DNA of 64,000 bases from NCBI GenBank assembly GCA_900548905.1, contig URMK01000010.1, positions 1 through 64,000 on the forward strand, read 5' to 3'. The position numbers were made by a program, and so were the translations under genes. The notes below the pieces were generated by a model that was not told where the DNA came from, searched no databases, and saw nothing but the letters and a program-made list of their open reading frames with translations. The stretch's first letter is position 1. Each line of letters begins with the position of its first letter. The stretch comes from an uncultured Lachnospiraceae bacterium (GTDB taxonomy: Bacteria; Bacillota; Clostridia; Lachnospirales; Lachnospiraceae). This document shows, one piece after another, positions 52,102 through 60,566 of this stretch.

Positions 52102-53574
52102 TCAGCGTCCCACCAGGCCCATCTGATTGATTATCATATCCAGCTGCTCATCCATAGTGGTCATCAGCCGTCCCAATGCCTGGTAAGCCTTGTTATAGGT
52201 CATCAGATTAATTCCTTCTTCATTCATGGATACCCCCGACACCCCCTGCCTCTCCTTTTCCACACTTTCCGCAATAGCAAGCGAGGCATTCATTCTTGCT
52301 TTGGTCGTCTTGATATCACTGCCCAGGGTATCTGTATAATTCGTGATAAACTCACTGAAATTCCCGGTAAACTGATATTGTTTCCCAAAAGTCCTCTCCC
52401 CTGTCAATCCGGTCTTCAGATTCATGATATCGGTGTTGTCCAGCGTTCCGTCCGGATTCTGTTCCCGGATAATATAGGAAGGGTCCTCCGCCCACGCCGT
52501 ACTTACGGATATATTTCCCGCCCTCAGCGGCCCTCCGCCCTCCGCTTCGATCAGGGTCTTGAACACCGCCGTGCCGTCGTCCTCGTGGATCGTACCGTTC
52601 ATCAGTTCACCAAACGCCGCCGCGAAATCATCCAGCTTCTGCTGATAGTAGGGAATACCGGCATTTCCGGGTGTATTTCCTGTAATCACGTCCGTAAAGG
52701 CCTTCAGCGCGCCTGTTTCCATATGCATACCGGAATCATCGCTGTTCCAGGTAAGGGTTACCCCATCCTGTCCGATGCGGATTGCATCGTTGGTAAACTG
52801 GTTTCCGCTGGAATCCACCACTGTTTTGCCGTTAAATTTTACCTGTATCCGTCCGTCGCCGCCTTCTGTCACCGAGACCTCCCCATAGCGGGCCAAATCA
52901 TCCAGAATGACATTCCTCTGATCCAGCAGATCATTGGGTCCATAGTTCACTCCATCCAGATCGTCATTCACAAACACCTCATGGACAATGGATTTATTCA
53001 GCTCCGCCAGCTGCTCCAGCTTATTATTGATATCTTTTACCGCAGCTGCCAAATCGTTCTTCTGCTCCTGCATGGCATTTTTTAGTTTTCCGTCGTATTC
53101 ATTCAATATATGAGTGATGCTTTTCACTGCATTGAGGGTGATATTGGCATTGGTTTCCTGGTATGGCTGTGCACCAAAATCCGCCAGTGCCTGGGAAAGA
53201 GTGGTGAGGGCATCCTTCATTCCGGTTCCTTCTGTTTCCGGATCGCTGATAATTCCCTCCAGTTCCTGCGCAATAGCGGTCCTCTGATCATAATAGCCCA
53301 CATCGCCGTACTGTTCCCGGAATTTGCTGTCCAGATATGGATTCCTTATCTGGGCCACTCCCAGCATATCAACCCCCTGCCCAGCCAGCGGTATGGAACT
53401 GGTCTGAAAGCCTCCCGTGCCGCCGTATACCTGTACGCTCACCGTATCCAGCCTCTGTCTGGTATAGCCCTTAGTCTGCATATTCGTGATATTGTTACCC
53501 ACGATATCCATAGCCTTCTGGTTTACCATCAGGCCCCTTTTGGCTGTTTCCAGCCCCATAAATGTCGGTCTCAT
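52102..53574 (-). CDS. flgK: Hook-filament junction protein FlgK
   Basis: The 490-residue protein begins MRPTFMGLETAKRGLMVNQK with NIANxxTxGYTRQ-like NITNMQTKGYTRQR, and ends MTYNKAYQALGRLMTTMDEQ. The ATG at 53574 is chosen because the FlgK family begins there; an upstream in-frame ATG at 53610 adds 12 unlikely residues. Confidence 0.93.
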   Translation of the reverse strand: MRPTFMGLETAKRGLMVNQKAMDIVGNNITNMQTKGYTRQRLDTVSVQVYGGTGGFQTSSIPLAGQGVDMLGVAQIRNPYLDSKFREQYGDVGYYDQRTAIAQELEGIISDPETEGTGMKDALTTLSQALADFGAQPYQETNANITLNAVKSITHILNEYDGKLKNAMQEQKNDLAAAVKDINNKLEQLAELNKSIVHEVFVNDDLDGVNYGPNDLLDQRNVILDDLARYGEVSVTEGGDGRIQVKFNGKTVVDSSGNQFTNDAIRIGQDGVTLTWNSDDSGMHMETGALKAFTDVITGNTPGNAGIPYYQQKLDDFAAAFGELMNGTIHEDDGTAVFKTLIEAEGGGPLRAGNISVSTAWAEDPSYIIREQNPDGTLDNTDIMNLKTGLTGERTFGKQYQFTGNFSEFITNYTDTLGSDIKTTKARMNASLAIAESVEKERQGVSGVSMNEEGINLMTYNKAYQALGRLMTTMDEQLDMIINQMGLVGR

Positions 53575-53622
53575 TTCCTGTGCCCTGCTTTCTGTGTGTG
53601 CCGCCGCCATCCATAAGAGCAG

Positions 53623-54093
53623 CTATATTTTCCTGACAAACCTGTTTTGCCTTCCGCCGTAATCCGGATGATACACGCCGCTGGAAGGATCCACAGCCCC
53701 CATATCGGCCCCTGTTTTAATCAGTTCGGAACGGGCGATTTCCTGTGATTTCTTATTATAATACCGGATGTTGTCAATCGCTTTCTTCAGCCTGTCGTAA
53801 AGCTGCATCCATTCCTGCCTGCACCGGGGCGTTTCCGGCCCTTTCCCGCTTTCAGGCTGGAGAAGCAGGATATCGCGGAACGTTTTCCCTTCCAGGCCAT
53901 GGGCCTGAAACAGCGTTAATCTCGCCTTTTCCTTATTTTCCAGCTGCTTGTCCATCGCCTGCTGCACCATAATGCTCTGTTCGATTTTTTTCAGATCACC
54001 GGAGAGGAGCAGCTCCAGCTTATCCTGCTGGGTATCTTCCATTTTCTCAAAAAATTCCGTATATTCTGTTAAAAACGTAAATAACTCTTCCAT
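53623..54093 (-). CDS. flgN: FlgN-family flagellar chaperone
   Basis: The 156-residue coiled-coil protein (YTEFFEKMEDTQQDKLELLL, NIRYYNKKSQEIARSELIKT) has the FlgN layout with the conserved YHP near its end (VYHPDYG). It holds FlgK and FlgL before export. It follows flgM by 15 bases. Confidence 0.85.
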   Translation of the reverse strand: MEELFTFLTEYTEFFEKMEDTQQDKLELLLSGDLKKIEQSIMVQQAMDKQLENKEKARLTLFQAHGLEGKTFRDILLLQPESGKGPETPRCRQEWMQLYDRLKKAIDNIRYYNKKSQEIARSELIKTGADMGAVDPSSGVYHPDYGGRQNRFVRKI

Positions 54094-54108
54094 GTCTGCC
54101 GCCTTCTC

Positions 54109-54405
54109 TTATAAGCCTGCCATCAGCTTTTTCGCCACCAGTTCGGCAGATACGTGATAGGTGCCGTCCCCAATCTGCTGCTTAAGCTGCGCGATCCGTT
54201 CCTCTGAAGCCGCCTCCGCAAGTCCGTCACATACAGCGGAAGAATATACCGACGCTTCCTGCTTCTTCACCGCATCACTGCTGATGCAGATTTCATCACT
54301 CTTCCCGCCTGTAATCCCGGCCGGGGCAGCTGTATTCTTTTCCAGTTTTCTGCCGCTGTTCACGGCATTCTGATAAACCGCATATTTTCCCGTTATCTTT
54401 ATATC
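54109..54405 (-). CDS. flgM: Anti-sigma-28 factor FlgM
   Basis: The 98-residue protein is disordered in the first 60 residues and ends with the sigma-28-binding helices (RIAQLKQQIGDGTYHVSAEL, VAKKLM). The ATG at 54405 reads MDIKITGKYAVYQN, the family's opening. It starts the long flagellar operon and has its own sigma-28-like promoter. Confidence 0.92.
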   Translation of the reverse strand, partial: DIKITGKYAVYQNAVNSGRKLEKNTAAPAGITGGKSDEICISSDAVKKQEASVYSSAVCDGLAEAASEERIAQLKQQIGDGTYHVSAELVAKKLMAGL

Positions 54406-54501
54406 CATTCTCAGCACCCTTTCCCGGCTTTTCCCCATTTTCCATAACTGTTCCATTCCCGTTCAGTCTCAGACAGTTATCCATCTCATCTTTCAACTAT
54501 A

Positions 54502-54528
54502 TTGTCGTACATCGTCCTGGTATCTTTA
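54502..54528 (-). promoter_or_regulatory. Sigma-28-type promoter of the flgM operon
   Basis: Minus-strand TAAA (54525-54528), 15 bases, then TACGACAA (54502-54509) match the sigma-28 pattern TAAA-N15-nnCGAnAn and share TAAA-N15-TACGA with the flagellin promoter. Confidence 0.65.
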
Positions 54529-54554
54529 GCTTTTTTATAAAAAAATTTGGATAG

Positions 54555-54583
54555 TTGTTTCCCTCTATATTTGTTGTTATAAT
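54555..54583 (+). promoter_or_regulatory. Sigma-A promoter of the parA-comFB operon
   Basis: TTGTTT (54555-54560), a 17-base spacer and TATAAT (54578-54583) face away from flgM. The two promoters are divergent in the 327-base flgM-parA gap, which contains no gene. Confidence 0.7.
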
Positions 54584-54732
54584 ATAATGTGATTACGGTT
54601 CGTTTTTTCTCTCTGCGCCTGTATTTTTCCTGCTTTTCGGGCGTTCCTCCCGGCGGCATGAAGCCAGGAAGCGAAGAGGGAATAAGCACTTGTTACCATA
54701 AATATACAAATACACGGGAGGTCACTTTACTT

Positions 54733-55494
54733 ATGGCTAAAACCATCGTTCTTTCCAATCAGAAAGGCGGTGTGGGAAAAACTACCACTGCTAACACCCT
54801 CGCCCTTATTTTCCGGGAAAGAGGCTGCAAAGTCCTTGCGGTCGACCTGGATCCCCAGGGAAACCTGAGCTTCAGCACTGGCGCCGATACCGACGGTACG
54901 GCAACCATATATGAAGTGCTGAAGGAAGAAGTAAAATCCCGTTTTGCCGTCCAGAAAACCGGACTTGTGGACATTATTCCTTCCAATATACTGCTCAGTT
55001 CCATCGAATTGGAATTCACCGGCGCACAGCGGGAATATCTGCTTCGGCGGGCATTGGAACCGCTGGCACCGGCTTATGATTATATCTTTATCGATTCCCC
55101 TCCGGCTCTGGGGATCCTGACTGTCAATGCATTTACCGCATCGGACTATATTCTTGTACCGATGATGTCCGACATATTCAGCCTTCAGGGACTGACCCAG
55201 CTTTCAGAAACGGTTTCCAGAGTGAAAAATTACTGCAATCCCGATTTACAAATCCTGGGAGTTTTTCTGACCAAACACAATCCCAAAACACGCTTCAGCC
55301 GGGAGGTCATGGGCGCGCTGGACATGATCGCCCAGGATCTTGGCATACCGGTACTGGATACCTTTATCCGGGAAAGCGTAGCCCTGCGGGAAGCCCAGTC
55401 CATCCAGCAGTCCGTTCTGGACTACGCCCCGGCCTGCAACGCCGTACTGGATTACCGGACGCTGGCGGACGAGCTTCAGGAAAGGGGGCTGTAA
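54733..55494 (+). CDS. Orphan ParA/Soj-type ATPase
   Basis: The 253-residue protein has the deviant Walker A NQKGGVGKTTTAN, VDLDPQGNLS, Walker B DYIFIDSPPA and the motility-type end. No ParB is next to it, and it faces flgM. It is more like a chromosomal Soj or a ParC/FlhG-type positioning ATPase than the mobile-element ParA at 22 kb. GGGAGG lies 11 bases before the ATG. It is cotranscribed with a ComFB protein. Confidence 0.88.
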   Translation: MAKTIVLSNQKGGVGKTTTANTLALIFRERGCKVLAVDLDPQGNLSFSTGADTDGTATIYEVLKEEVKSRFAVQKTGLVDIIPSNILLSSIELEFTGAQREYLLRRALEPLAPAYDYIFIDSPPALGILTVNAFTASDYILVPMMSDIFSLQGLTQLSETVSRVKNYCNPDLQILGVFLTKHNPKTRFSREVMGALDMIAQDLGIPVLDTFIRESVALREAQSIQQSVLDYAPACNAVLDYRTLADELQERGL

Positions 55495-55496
55495 CC

Positions 55497-55958
55497 ATGG
55501 CGAAAAGCAAGACCGAAATAGATAAAGAGCTCATGTACCGTAAAATCATGCCCTCTTCCTCCCGTCCCCAGCCGGATCGCCCGGAGAGCGCCGTCTCTGC
55601 CGGCGCAGCGGACAGCAGTTCTACCCCCACCTCAGCAGGAATGGCGGATGCGCTGCGGCGTTCCCTTACCACCCCGGTGCAAATACGGGAAAACAGAAAT
55701 GCCGTTCTCGTAAACCTCATGGAAGAGCTTGTCCTTTCCCGGCTGGACTCCACCATCCAACGCTTCAACTGCTGCCGGTGCGATAAATGCAAAAAAGATA
55801 TCGCCGCTCTGGCTTTAAACCGGCTGGCACCGCATTATACGGTAATTACGGGGGATTTGGAAGAAAAACAGAAGGAAGCGGAAGAAAAATATGCATCAGA
55901 AGTGACCGGGGCGCTGGTACAGGCGATTCTTGTTGTAAAGAAGGAGCCGCGGCATTAG
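55497..55958 (+). CDS. ComFB-domain protein
   Basis: The 153-residue protein has a disordered 60-residue start and a ComFB domain (NAVLVNLMEELVLSRLDSTI) with FNCCRCDKCKKDIAALALN, the family's zinc/cysteine motif, and LAPHYTV. ComFB family members have been reported as cyclic-dinucleotide receptors. It is two bases after the ParA stop. A motility role is suggested by location only. Confidence 0.85.
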   Translation: MAKSKTEIDKELMYRKIMPSSSRPQPDRPESAVSAGAADSSSTPTSAGMADALRRSLTTPVQIRENRNAVLVNLMEELVLSRLDSTIQRFNCCRCDKCKKDIAALALNRLAPHYTVITGDLEEKQKEAEEKYASEVTGALVQAILVVKKEPRH

Positions 55959-55971
55959 CTGCGGCTCCTTC
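55940..55971. terminator. Bidirectional terminator after comFB
   Basis: GAAGGAGCCGC (55940-55950) pairs with GCGGCTCCTTC (55961-55971), followed by CCTTTATTT. It overlaps the comFB stop and lies between convergent genes. Confidence 0.85.
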
Positions 55972-55974
55972 CCT

Positions 55975-57033
55975 TTATTTGCCGGCATACAAAGTTTTTT
56001 CCAGCTCCATGTAAATGGCCTGACAGTCATACTCCGGTGCAAAATCTGAGGCCGCCCGGCAGACGCGTATTATGGTATCCCTGTCCGCCTCCAGCTCCAG
56101 GGCTATATCTTCCACCCCTTTTCCTTTTTGCAGCTTCTTTGTAATGAGCTTAATCAGCATCAGCTGTTCTCCGATTTCCTGTCCTTCTATTTTGCCCTCA
56201 CTTTTTCCTATCCTTTCACCTTCCTGCCTTGCTATTTCTGCAATTTCTTCCAGTGCTTTACACATGTCCACTTCTCCTTTCCCGGTATCTTCACCCTTCT
56301 TCCACCATTTATCCATATGGAGCAGCCCTCTCAGACAATCAAAGGTTTCATGAGGAATATGCCCGAATACCTCCGGTCTTTCCTGTATATATCTTTTCAT
56401 CCCCGGCCCATCCGATGCCATAGCAAGCAAAGAAAAAACATGTTTTAAATCGGTTCGGAAGTTTTCGGGATTCACCCCGGATGCCTGTACCAGATTCACC
56501 TTATAGTTCATCATATATGGTTTCATATCCACAAACTCTTCCGGAATATCCAGCAAATCAAAAAGCTCCAGCGGCCCCTCCCATTTTCCTGTCCCATAAT
56601 AGAAACAAATGGTTATTACCGGCGCCAGCCTGTCTTCCCGGATCAAACCGGACAGGAACTCCTCACTGTCGCGGTAATCTCTATTTTTCCTATGCCGATC
56701 CGCCAGCTTCCTTACCTGCTCCGCATAAATCATGGCATCATAAAGCATTTCCCTCACCGGCATGGCAAAATGCGTTTTTTCCTGCCCCTCCACAGCGAAA
56801 ACTGCATAGGTTGTCTGCCCGGATACTTTACGGATGACATCACGGTATCGTTTGGCCGATACTTGTTTCCCTCTTTTATCCCGGAAGGATATCATGGATT
56901 CTCCCGGAAGGGCCTCCAGCATATCTGCTTTCATCACTTGCTTTCCCCGAAAAAGAGAACCGTTGAACAAGTCACAGAAATTCTTCGGGTTATCCAGAAA
57001 CTTCTTTACCGCCATGTCTTTATCATTTGACAT
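55975..57033 (-). CDS. Rpn-type nuclease / PD-(D/E)XK transposase-like protein
   Basis: The 352-residue protein belongs to the Rpn/YhgA family that is expanded in Lachnospiraceae: an N-terminal nuclease-like domain (MKADMLEALPGE, TTYAVFAVEGQEKTHFAMPV: the E-x-K-like QEKTH region), LAPVITICFYYGTGKWEGPL in the middle and a long helical, Glu-rich tail with repeats EGERIGKSEGKIEGQEIGEQ. Rpn proteins promote recombination or act in phage defence. AAGGAGG lies 12 bases before the ATG. It is a single gene between two motility segments. Confidence 0.82.
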   Translation of the reverse strand: MSNDKDMAVKKFLDNPKNFCDLFNGSLFRGKQVMKADMLEALPGESMISFRDKRGKQVSAKRYRDVIRKVSGQTTYAVFAVEGQEKTHFAMPVREMLYDAMIYAEQVRKLADRHRKNRDYRDSEEFLSGLIREDRLAPVITICFYYGTGKWEGPLELFDLLDIPEEFVDMKPYMMNYKVNLVQASGVNPENFRTDLKHVFSLLAMASDGPGMKRYIQERPEVFGHIPHETFDCLRGLLHMDKWWKKGEDTGKGEVDMCKALEEIAEIARQEGERIGKSEGKIEGQEIGEQLMLIKLITKKLQKGKGVEDIALELEADRDTIIRVCRAASDFAPEYDCQAIYMELEKTLYAGK

Positions 57034-57366
57034 ATAAACACATTACCTCCTTGTGAATTACTGATTAATCCAAAAGATATGTGCTTTATATGGATCATTA
57101 TAGAGAGAATACCGATAAAAAGCAATTCCTTTCGATTAATATGAGAATAATAAAATGGAAAATATGGCTGATACAGCCTGAAAATAAGAAAAAAATAAAT
57201 GGGATAAATACTTTATATCATATATTAGAGGAAAATGAAATGGAATTCTGTTCTAGAATCATTAAAAAAATATAAACACGTAACAGGTTACTTCGCGGGC
57301 ATGTAATGGCATAAGGAAGGCCGCATCCTCAATGGAATCTGCGGCCTTCCGGATTGTATCTGCTAA
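57034..57366. other. AT-rich gap with flagellin terminator
   Basis: No supported gene is found in these 333 bases apart from a 64-codon frame with no ribosome site. The right part holds the flagellin terminator. Confidence 0.5.
57315..57350 (-). terminator. Terminator of flagellin
   Basis: GGAAGGCCGCA (57315-57325) pairs with TGCGGCCTTCC (57340-57350) around a 14-base loop 17 bases after the flagellin stop. Confidence 0.85.
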
Positions 57367-58857
57367 TTACTGTAATAACTGTAAGATGGACTGAGGCTGC
57401 TGATTCGCCTGTGCAAGCATTGCCTGTGCAGACTGCATCAAAACGCTGTTCTTTGTGAATTCCATCATTTCTTTTGCCATATCAACGTCACGGATACGGG
57501 ATTCCGCTGCTGTGATATTTTCGGTGGTTACACCGAGGTTGTTGATGGTGTGTTCCAGACGGTTCTGGATGGCACCTAATTGTCCACGGCTTGTGGATAC
57601 TTGATTGATAGCATCTTTAATTTTGCTTATCGCCGCAGACGCTCCTTCTCTAGTGCTTATATCAATATCACCAATATTGAGAGAACTTACATGCATATCT
57701 GAAATTGCTAAATCTAATTGATTCCAAGAATCATTGGTGTCTCCAATTTGAAGTTTTAATCCACCATTTGCAGCAATACCAGTACCACCTGCAAGTGTAA
57801 GTGGACCATAGCCATTCAAATCAGTACCTGTAAGCGTTCCGTTAAAAGAAACTGTCATTTCTCCGCCTACATCTTTAATCATTTTGTTAACTTCACTGGC
57901 TGTATACGCCTTATTTCCTACGAGGGTTAAAGCAATATTCCCATTTAAATCCGTTTTTTTAGCCGAGACATCAACTCCTGCTGTTACCGTAAACGTACTA
58001 CCAACATTCCCAGCTTTATTTGCAGTTACTGTAAACTTCTTATCAGCAGATGACGCCATTGCTTGCTTTGCCTTTTCAGATACAATGGTACCTATTGATG
58101 TTTCTCCCGTTGCGGCCGCATTAAACTCAAGATCTTTATCGATTGTAAGTTTAACTTTATCTGCACCAGTAGGTGCACTCGCATCTTTTGCAGCTGCTGC
58201 AATTAATTTATCGATATCTTCCTGTGTTGTTTTTACGCCCGCATCACTAGCGTCCAGAGTAATTGTCAAAACATTACCAGCCCATGAAGAGCTAGCAGCT
58301 GCATTATCCGACTTGATTACAACACTATATCCTTCCGGAGCAGATAAAGTAAATCCAAAATTCACACCACTTTTTAATTTTCCTGCAGCTGCATCGCCCG
58401 CAATTGAGGCTGCCTTACCTGCAGTTCCTGCCCCCATAGACCCATCCAGCAAATTAATCCCATTGAAATTAGTACTATCCGCGATACGGTTAATTTCATC
58501 TTTCAATGCACTTACTTCATCCTGCAGAGCCTTACGGTCAACATCATCCGTATAGGTACCATTGGAAGATTTGGTAGCCAGTTCCTGCATACGGTTCAGC
58601 ATGGAATGAACTTCCTGCAATCCGCCCTCAGCCGTCTGTACTAAGGAAATCGCATCCTGGGAGTTATCGGAAGCAGCGGTCAGACCTTTGATCTGTGCTC
58701 TCATCTTCTCAGATATAGCCAATCCTGCAGCGTCATCGCCTGCGCGGTTGATTCTGTAACCGGAAGACAGTTTTTCCAGAGATTTGGATACTGCACTGTT
58801 ATTATTTCCCAGCTGTCTGTGGGAATTTAAAGCCATAATGTTGTGTTGAATTCTCAT
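57367..58857 (-). CDS. hag: Flagellin
   Basis: The 496-residue flagellin has the conserved N-terminal D0/D1 region (MRIQHNIMALNSHRQLGNNN, SGYRINRAGDDAAGLAISEK) and C-terminal region (NRLEHTINNLGVTTENITAA, ending QPQSILQLL). The middle about 140-400 is a variable D2/D3 insert with more AT-rich codons. The start at 58857 lies eight bases after GGAGG. Export and translation are controlled by FliS, FliW and CsrA. It is a single gene, with a sigma-28-like promoter. Confidence 0.97.
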   Translation of the reverse strand: MRIQHNIMALNSHRQLGNNNSAVSKSLEKLSSGYRINRAGDDAAGLAISEKMRAQIKGLTAASDNSQDAISLVQTAEGGLQEVHSMLNRMQELATKSSNGTYTDDVDRKALQDEVSALKDEINRIADSTNFNGINLLDGSMGAGTAGKAASIAGDAAAGKLKSGVNFGFTLSAPEGYSVVIKSDNAAASSSWAGNVLTITLDASDAGVKTTQEDIDKLIAAAAKDASAPTGADKVKLTIDKDLEFNAAATGETSIGTIVSEKAKQAMASSADKKFTVTANKAGNVGSTFTVTAGVDVSAKKTDLNGNIALTLVGNKAYTASEVNKMIKDVGGEMTVSFNGTLTGTDLNGYGPLTLAGGTGIAANGGLKLQIGDTNDSWNQLDLAISDMHVSSLNIGDIDISTREGASAAISKIKDAINQVSTSRGQLGAIQNRLEHTINNLGVTTENITAAESRIRDVDMAKEMMEFTKNSVLMQSAQAMLAQANQQPQSILQLLQ

Positions 58858-58860
58858 ACT

Positions 58861-58878
58861 AATTACCTCCATGTAATT
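58861..58878 (-). promoter_or_regulatory. CsrA-binding hairpin 1 over the flagellin ribosome site
   Basis: The minus-strand stem AATTAC/GTAATT encloses hexaloop ATGGAG; the loop and 3' arm contain the Shine-Dalgarno GGAGG. It matches the CsrA consensus (UACA-GGA in a hairpin loop). Bound CsrA would block translation. Confidence 0.8.
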
Positions 58879-58886
58879 GTTTCATC

Positions 58887-58902
58887 GGGAACTCCTTTTC
58901 CC
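58887..58902 (-). promoter_or_regulatory. CsrA-binding hairpin 2 in the flagellin leader
   Basis: The minus-strand stem GGGAA/TTCCC encloses hexaloop AAGGAG, eight bases upstream of hairpin 1. Paired GGA hairpins are the known arrangement on Bacillus hag mRNA. Confidence 0.75.
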
Positions 58903-58992
58903 TCTTGTTACGAATATGTTTGTACAGTACCAGACGGGCCCTTGTCCGGCACCAAACGGTGGGAACTCACTATCCCCGCCGTTCTACCTAAG

Positions 58993-59019
58993 TGATCGTA
59001 CCTTGTTTCCATATCTTTA
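58993..59019 (-). promoter_or_regulatory. Sigma-28-type promoter of flagellin
   Basis: Minus-strand TAAA (59016-59019), 15 bases and TACGATCA (58993-59000) lie about 135 bases upstream of the flagellin start codon. Confidence 0.7.
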
Positions 59020-59069
59020 TCGTGATATTTCACAAAAAGAGAGATTTATTTTGTGCATTTTCACCTATG

Positions 59070-59891
59070 TCATCCATACAAACTCTCTTCAAAATAAAAC
59101 TCTTCCAGGCACATCCCGGTCTGTTTCAGGTATTCTGCCGCCTTTTTTCCCACATACCGGAAATGCCATGGTTCATAGTCGATTCCGGTCAGTTCTTCTT
59201 TACCCTGATCGTACCGCAGGATAAAACCGTATTCCCAGCAATGCTCCCGCAGCCATTTTCCTTCCTTCGTATCGGCAAAACCGGATTCCAGTGTCTGGTA
59301 GGAATCGCTGTAGATGTCCACGGCAAGGCCCAGGCAGTGTTCGCCGGAACCGGGAATGGAAAGGATACGCCGGGCCAGCAGATTGGCTTCTTCCATGGAA
59401 TAACCCTGTTTCACATAGGCGGAAACCTTCCGGTTAAAGAGCATTTCCTGTTTATCCAGTGTGCGGTAGCCGGAGCAGATAAGCGGGGAGAGTCCTCTCT
59501 CCTCCATGTCGGAAAGCATGTCCATCAATGGGTCATAAATCCGTTCGTCTACCGACTGCCCCTGGCCCGGTATTTCTTTCAGTTCGGGAAAATAGTCCTC
59601 CGGAACAGGGTATTGGGCATTTGTGAGAATCAGGCACCACATATCTTCCGGTTCCAGAACAAGAACTTCCGCCTCTTGTGCCGGCCCCGCTTCTCCCGGG
59701 GCACTTTGCTCCGCCTGCCCGCGGGGCAGGACGGACTCCGAACCGGCTTTGTTTTCCGATGCTGCGGCGCGTTCCTGCTCCAGTTGGGAGTGGGCGGATA
59801 TATACATAAAAATCAGGATCAGAAGGAAAGTATAGATCACCGTCCTTCTGGTCCTGACTACTCTCCGGTCTTCCGGCTTTTTCCTGCTCAC
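59070..59891 (-). CDS. VanY-type D-alanyl-D-alanine carboxypeptidase
   Basis: The 273-residue protein has an N-terminal membrane anchor (TVIYTFLLILIFMYISAHS) and an M15B peptidase domain: SGYRTLDKQ, SGEHCLGLAVDIYS with His and Asp zinc ligands and EPWHFRYVG with catalytic Glu and His. It trims peptidoglycan outside the membrane. It is the last gene of the fapA-fliK-like-PilZ operon, behind PilZ by 18 bases. Confidence 0.92.
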   Translation of the reverse strand: MSRKKPEDRRVVRTRRTVIYTFLLILIFMYISAHSQLEQERAAASENKAGSESVLPRGQAEQSAPGEAGPAQEAEVLVLEPEDMWCLILTNAQYPVPEDYFPELKEIPGQGQSVDERIYDPLMDMLSDMEERGLSPLICSGYRTLDKQEMLFNRKVSAYVKQGYSMEEANLLARRILSIPGSGEHCLGLAVDIYSDSYQTLESGFADTKEGKWLREHCWEYGFILRYDQGKEELTGIDYEPWHFRYVGKKAAEYLKQTGMCLEEFYFEESLYG

Positions 59892-59909
59892 GTTTCTTTT
59901 CCTTCCTGA

Positions 59910-60566
59910 TTAACGTATTCTTCTGAGCTGTTCGTTCTGGCATCGTAAAATGTAACGGTAGAGGAGATCTTCCTGCATATTGGTCATTTCACTGAACTCA
60001 CAGCCGTATCCTATATAGTTATCCGGTTTTTCAACGGACCTGCGGATGGTGCATGCGTAAAGCATGGTTTCCTTCATGGCCGGTATTACAATGCTGAAGG
60101 TTTCTCCCACCCCCAGTTCTTCCTTTGTCTTGAACATCAGGCCGCCCAGGCTGATATCCACCAGCGTCACCTTAAGATCCTGGTATTCCTTCAGGGTTCC
60201 GTCGGGGAGCGGATGGGACAGGTTAAAAATAATCCCCTCGTTTCTGGTACTGATACGGAAATATTCCCTGCGCTCGTCGTTGGTCGCTTCGTTCAAATCA
60301 ATTATCCGGATCAGATCATGATTGGAGATATAGACTCTTCCGATCAGTACGCGGAATCCCAGACGCGTATTATAGATCTCTATTTTGACAAACAGGTTAT
60401 AACTTATTACCGGGAGTTCATTCCTGGTACTGCTGATATCTATGAAATTAGTCTTGATTCTGTGCAGGGTCCCCATCATCAACAAATCGTTGTTTTTGGC
60501 TTTTACCACACAGGAGGAACCCACATATCCTTCCGCCAGATCAATCATACTGCTGTTTTCCCTCAC
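59910..60566 (-). CDS. PilZ-domain protein, YcgR-like
   Basis: The 218-residue protein has a YcgR-type N-terminal domain (residues 1-95) and a C-terminal PilZ domain with the c-di-GMP contacts RREYFR (RxxxR near residue 99) and DISLGG. YcgR-like proteins brake the flagellar motor in response to c-di-GMP. The start is a GTG overlapping the previous stop; ATG six codons later is an alternative. Confidence 0.9.
   Translation of the reverse strand: MRENSSMIDLAEGYVGSSCVVKAKNNDLLMMGTLHRIKTNFIDISSTRNELPVISYNLFVKIEIYNTRLGFRVLIGRVYISNHDLIRIIDLNEATNDERREYFRISTRNEGIIFNLSHPLPDGTLKEYQDLKVTLVDISLGGLMFKTKEELGVGETFSIVIPAMKETMLYACTIRRSVEKPDNYIGYGCEFSEMTNMQEDLLYRYILRCQNEQLRRIR

Noticed and set aside
52102..53085. 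Long plus-strand frame opposite flgK and flgL (582 codons from 51337)
   Set aside because: It is antisense to two certain flagellar genes, with no ribosome site or known domain, and arises from codon bias.
54733..55494. Second plasmid partition system
   Set aside because: No ParB or centromere-like repeats accompany it and it sits inside the conserved motility region.
57081..57275. 64-codon plus-strand frame between the Rpn gene and flagellin
   Set aside because: It has no ribosome-binding site and is AT-rich with protein-like content no better than chance.
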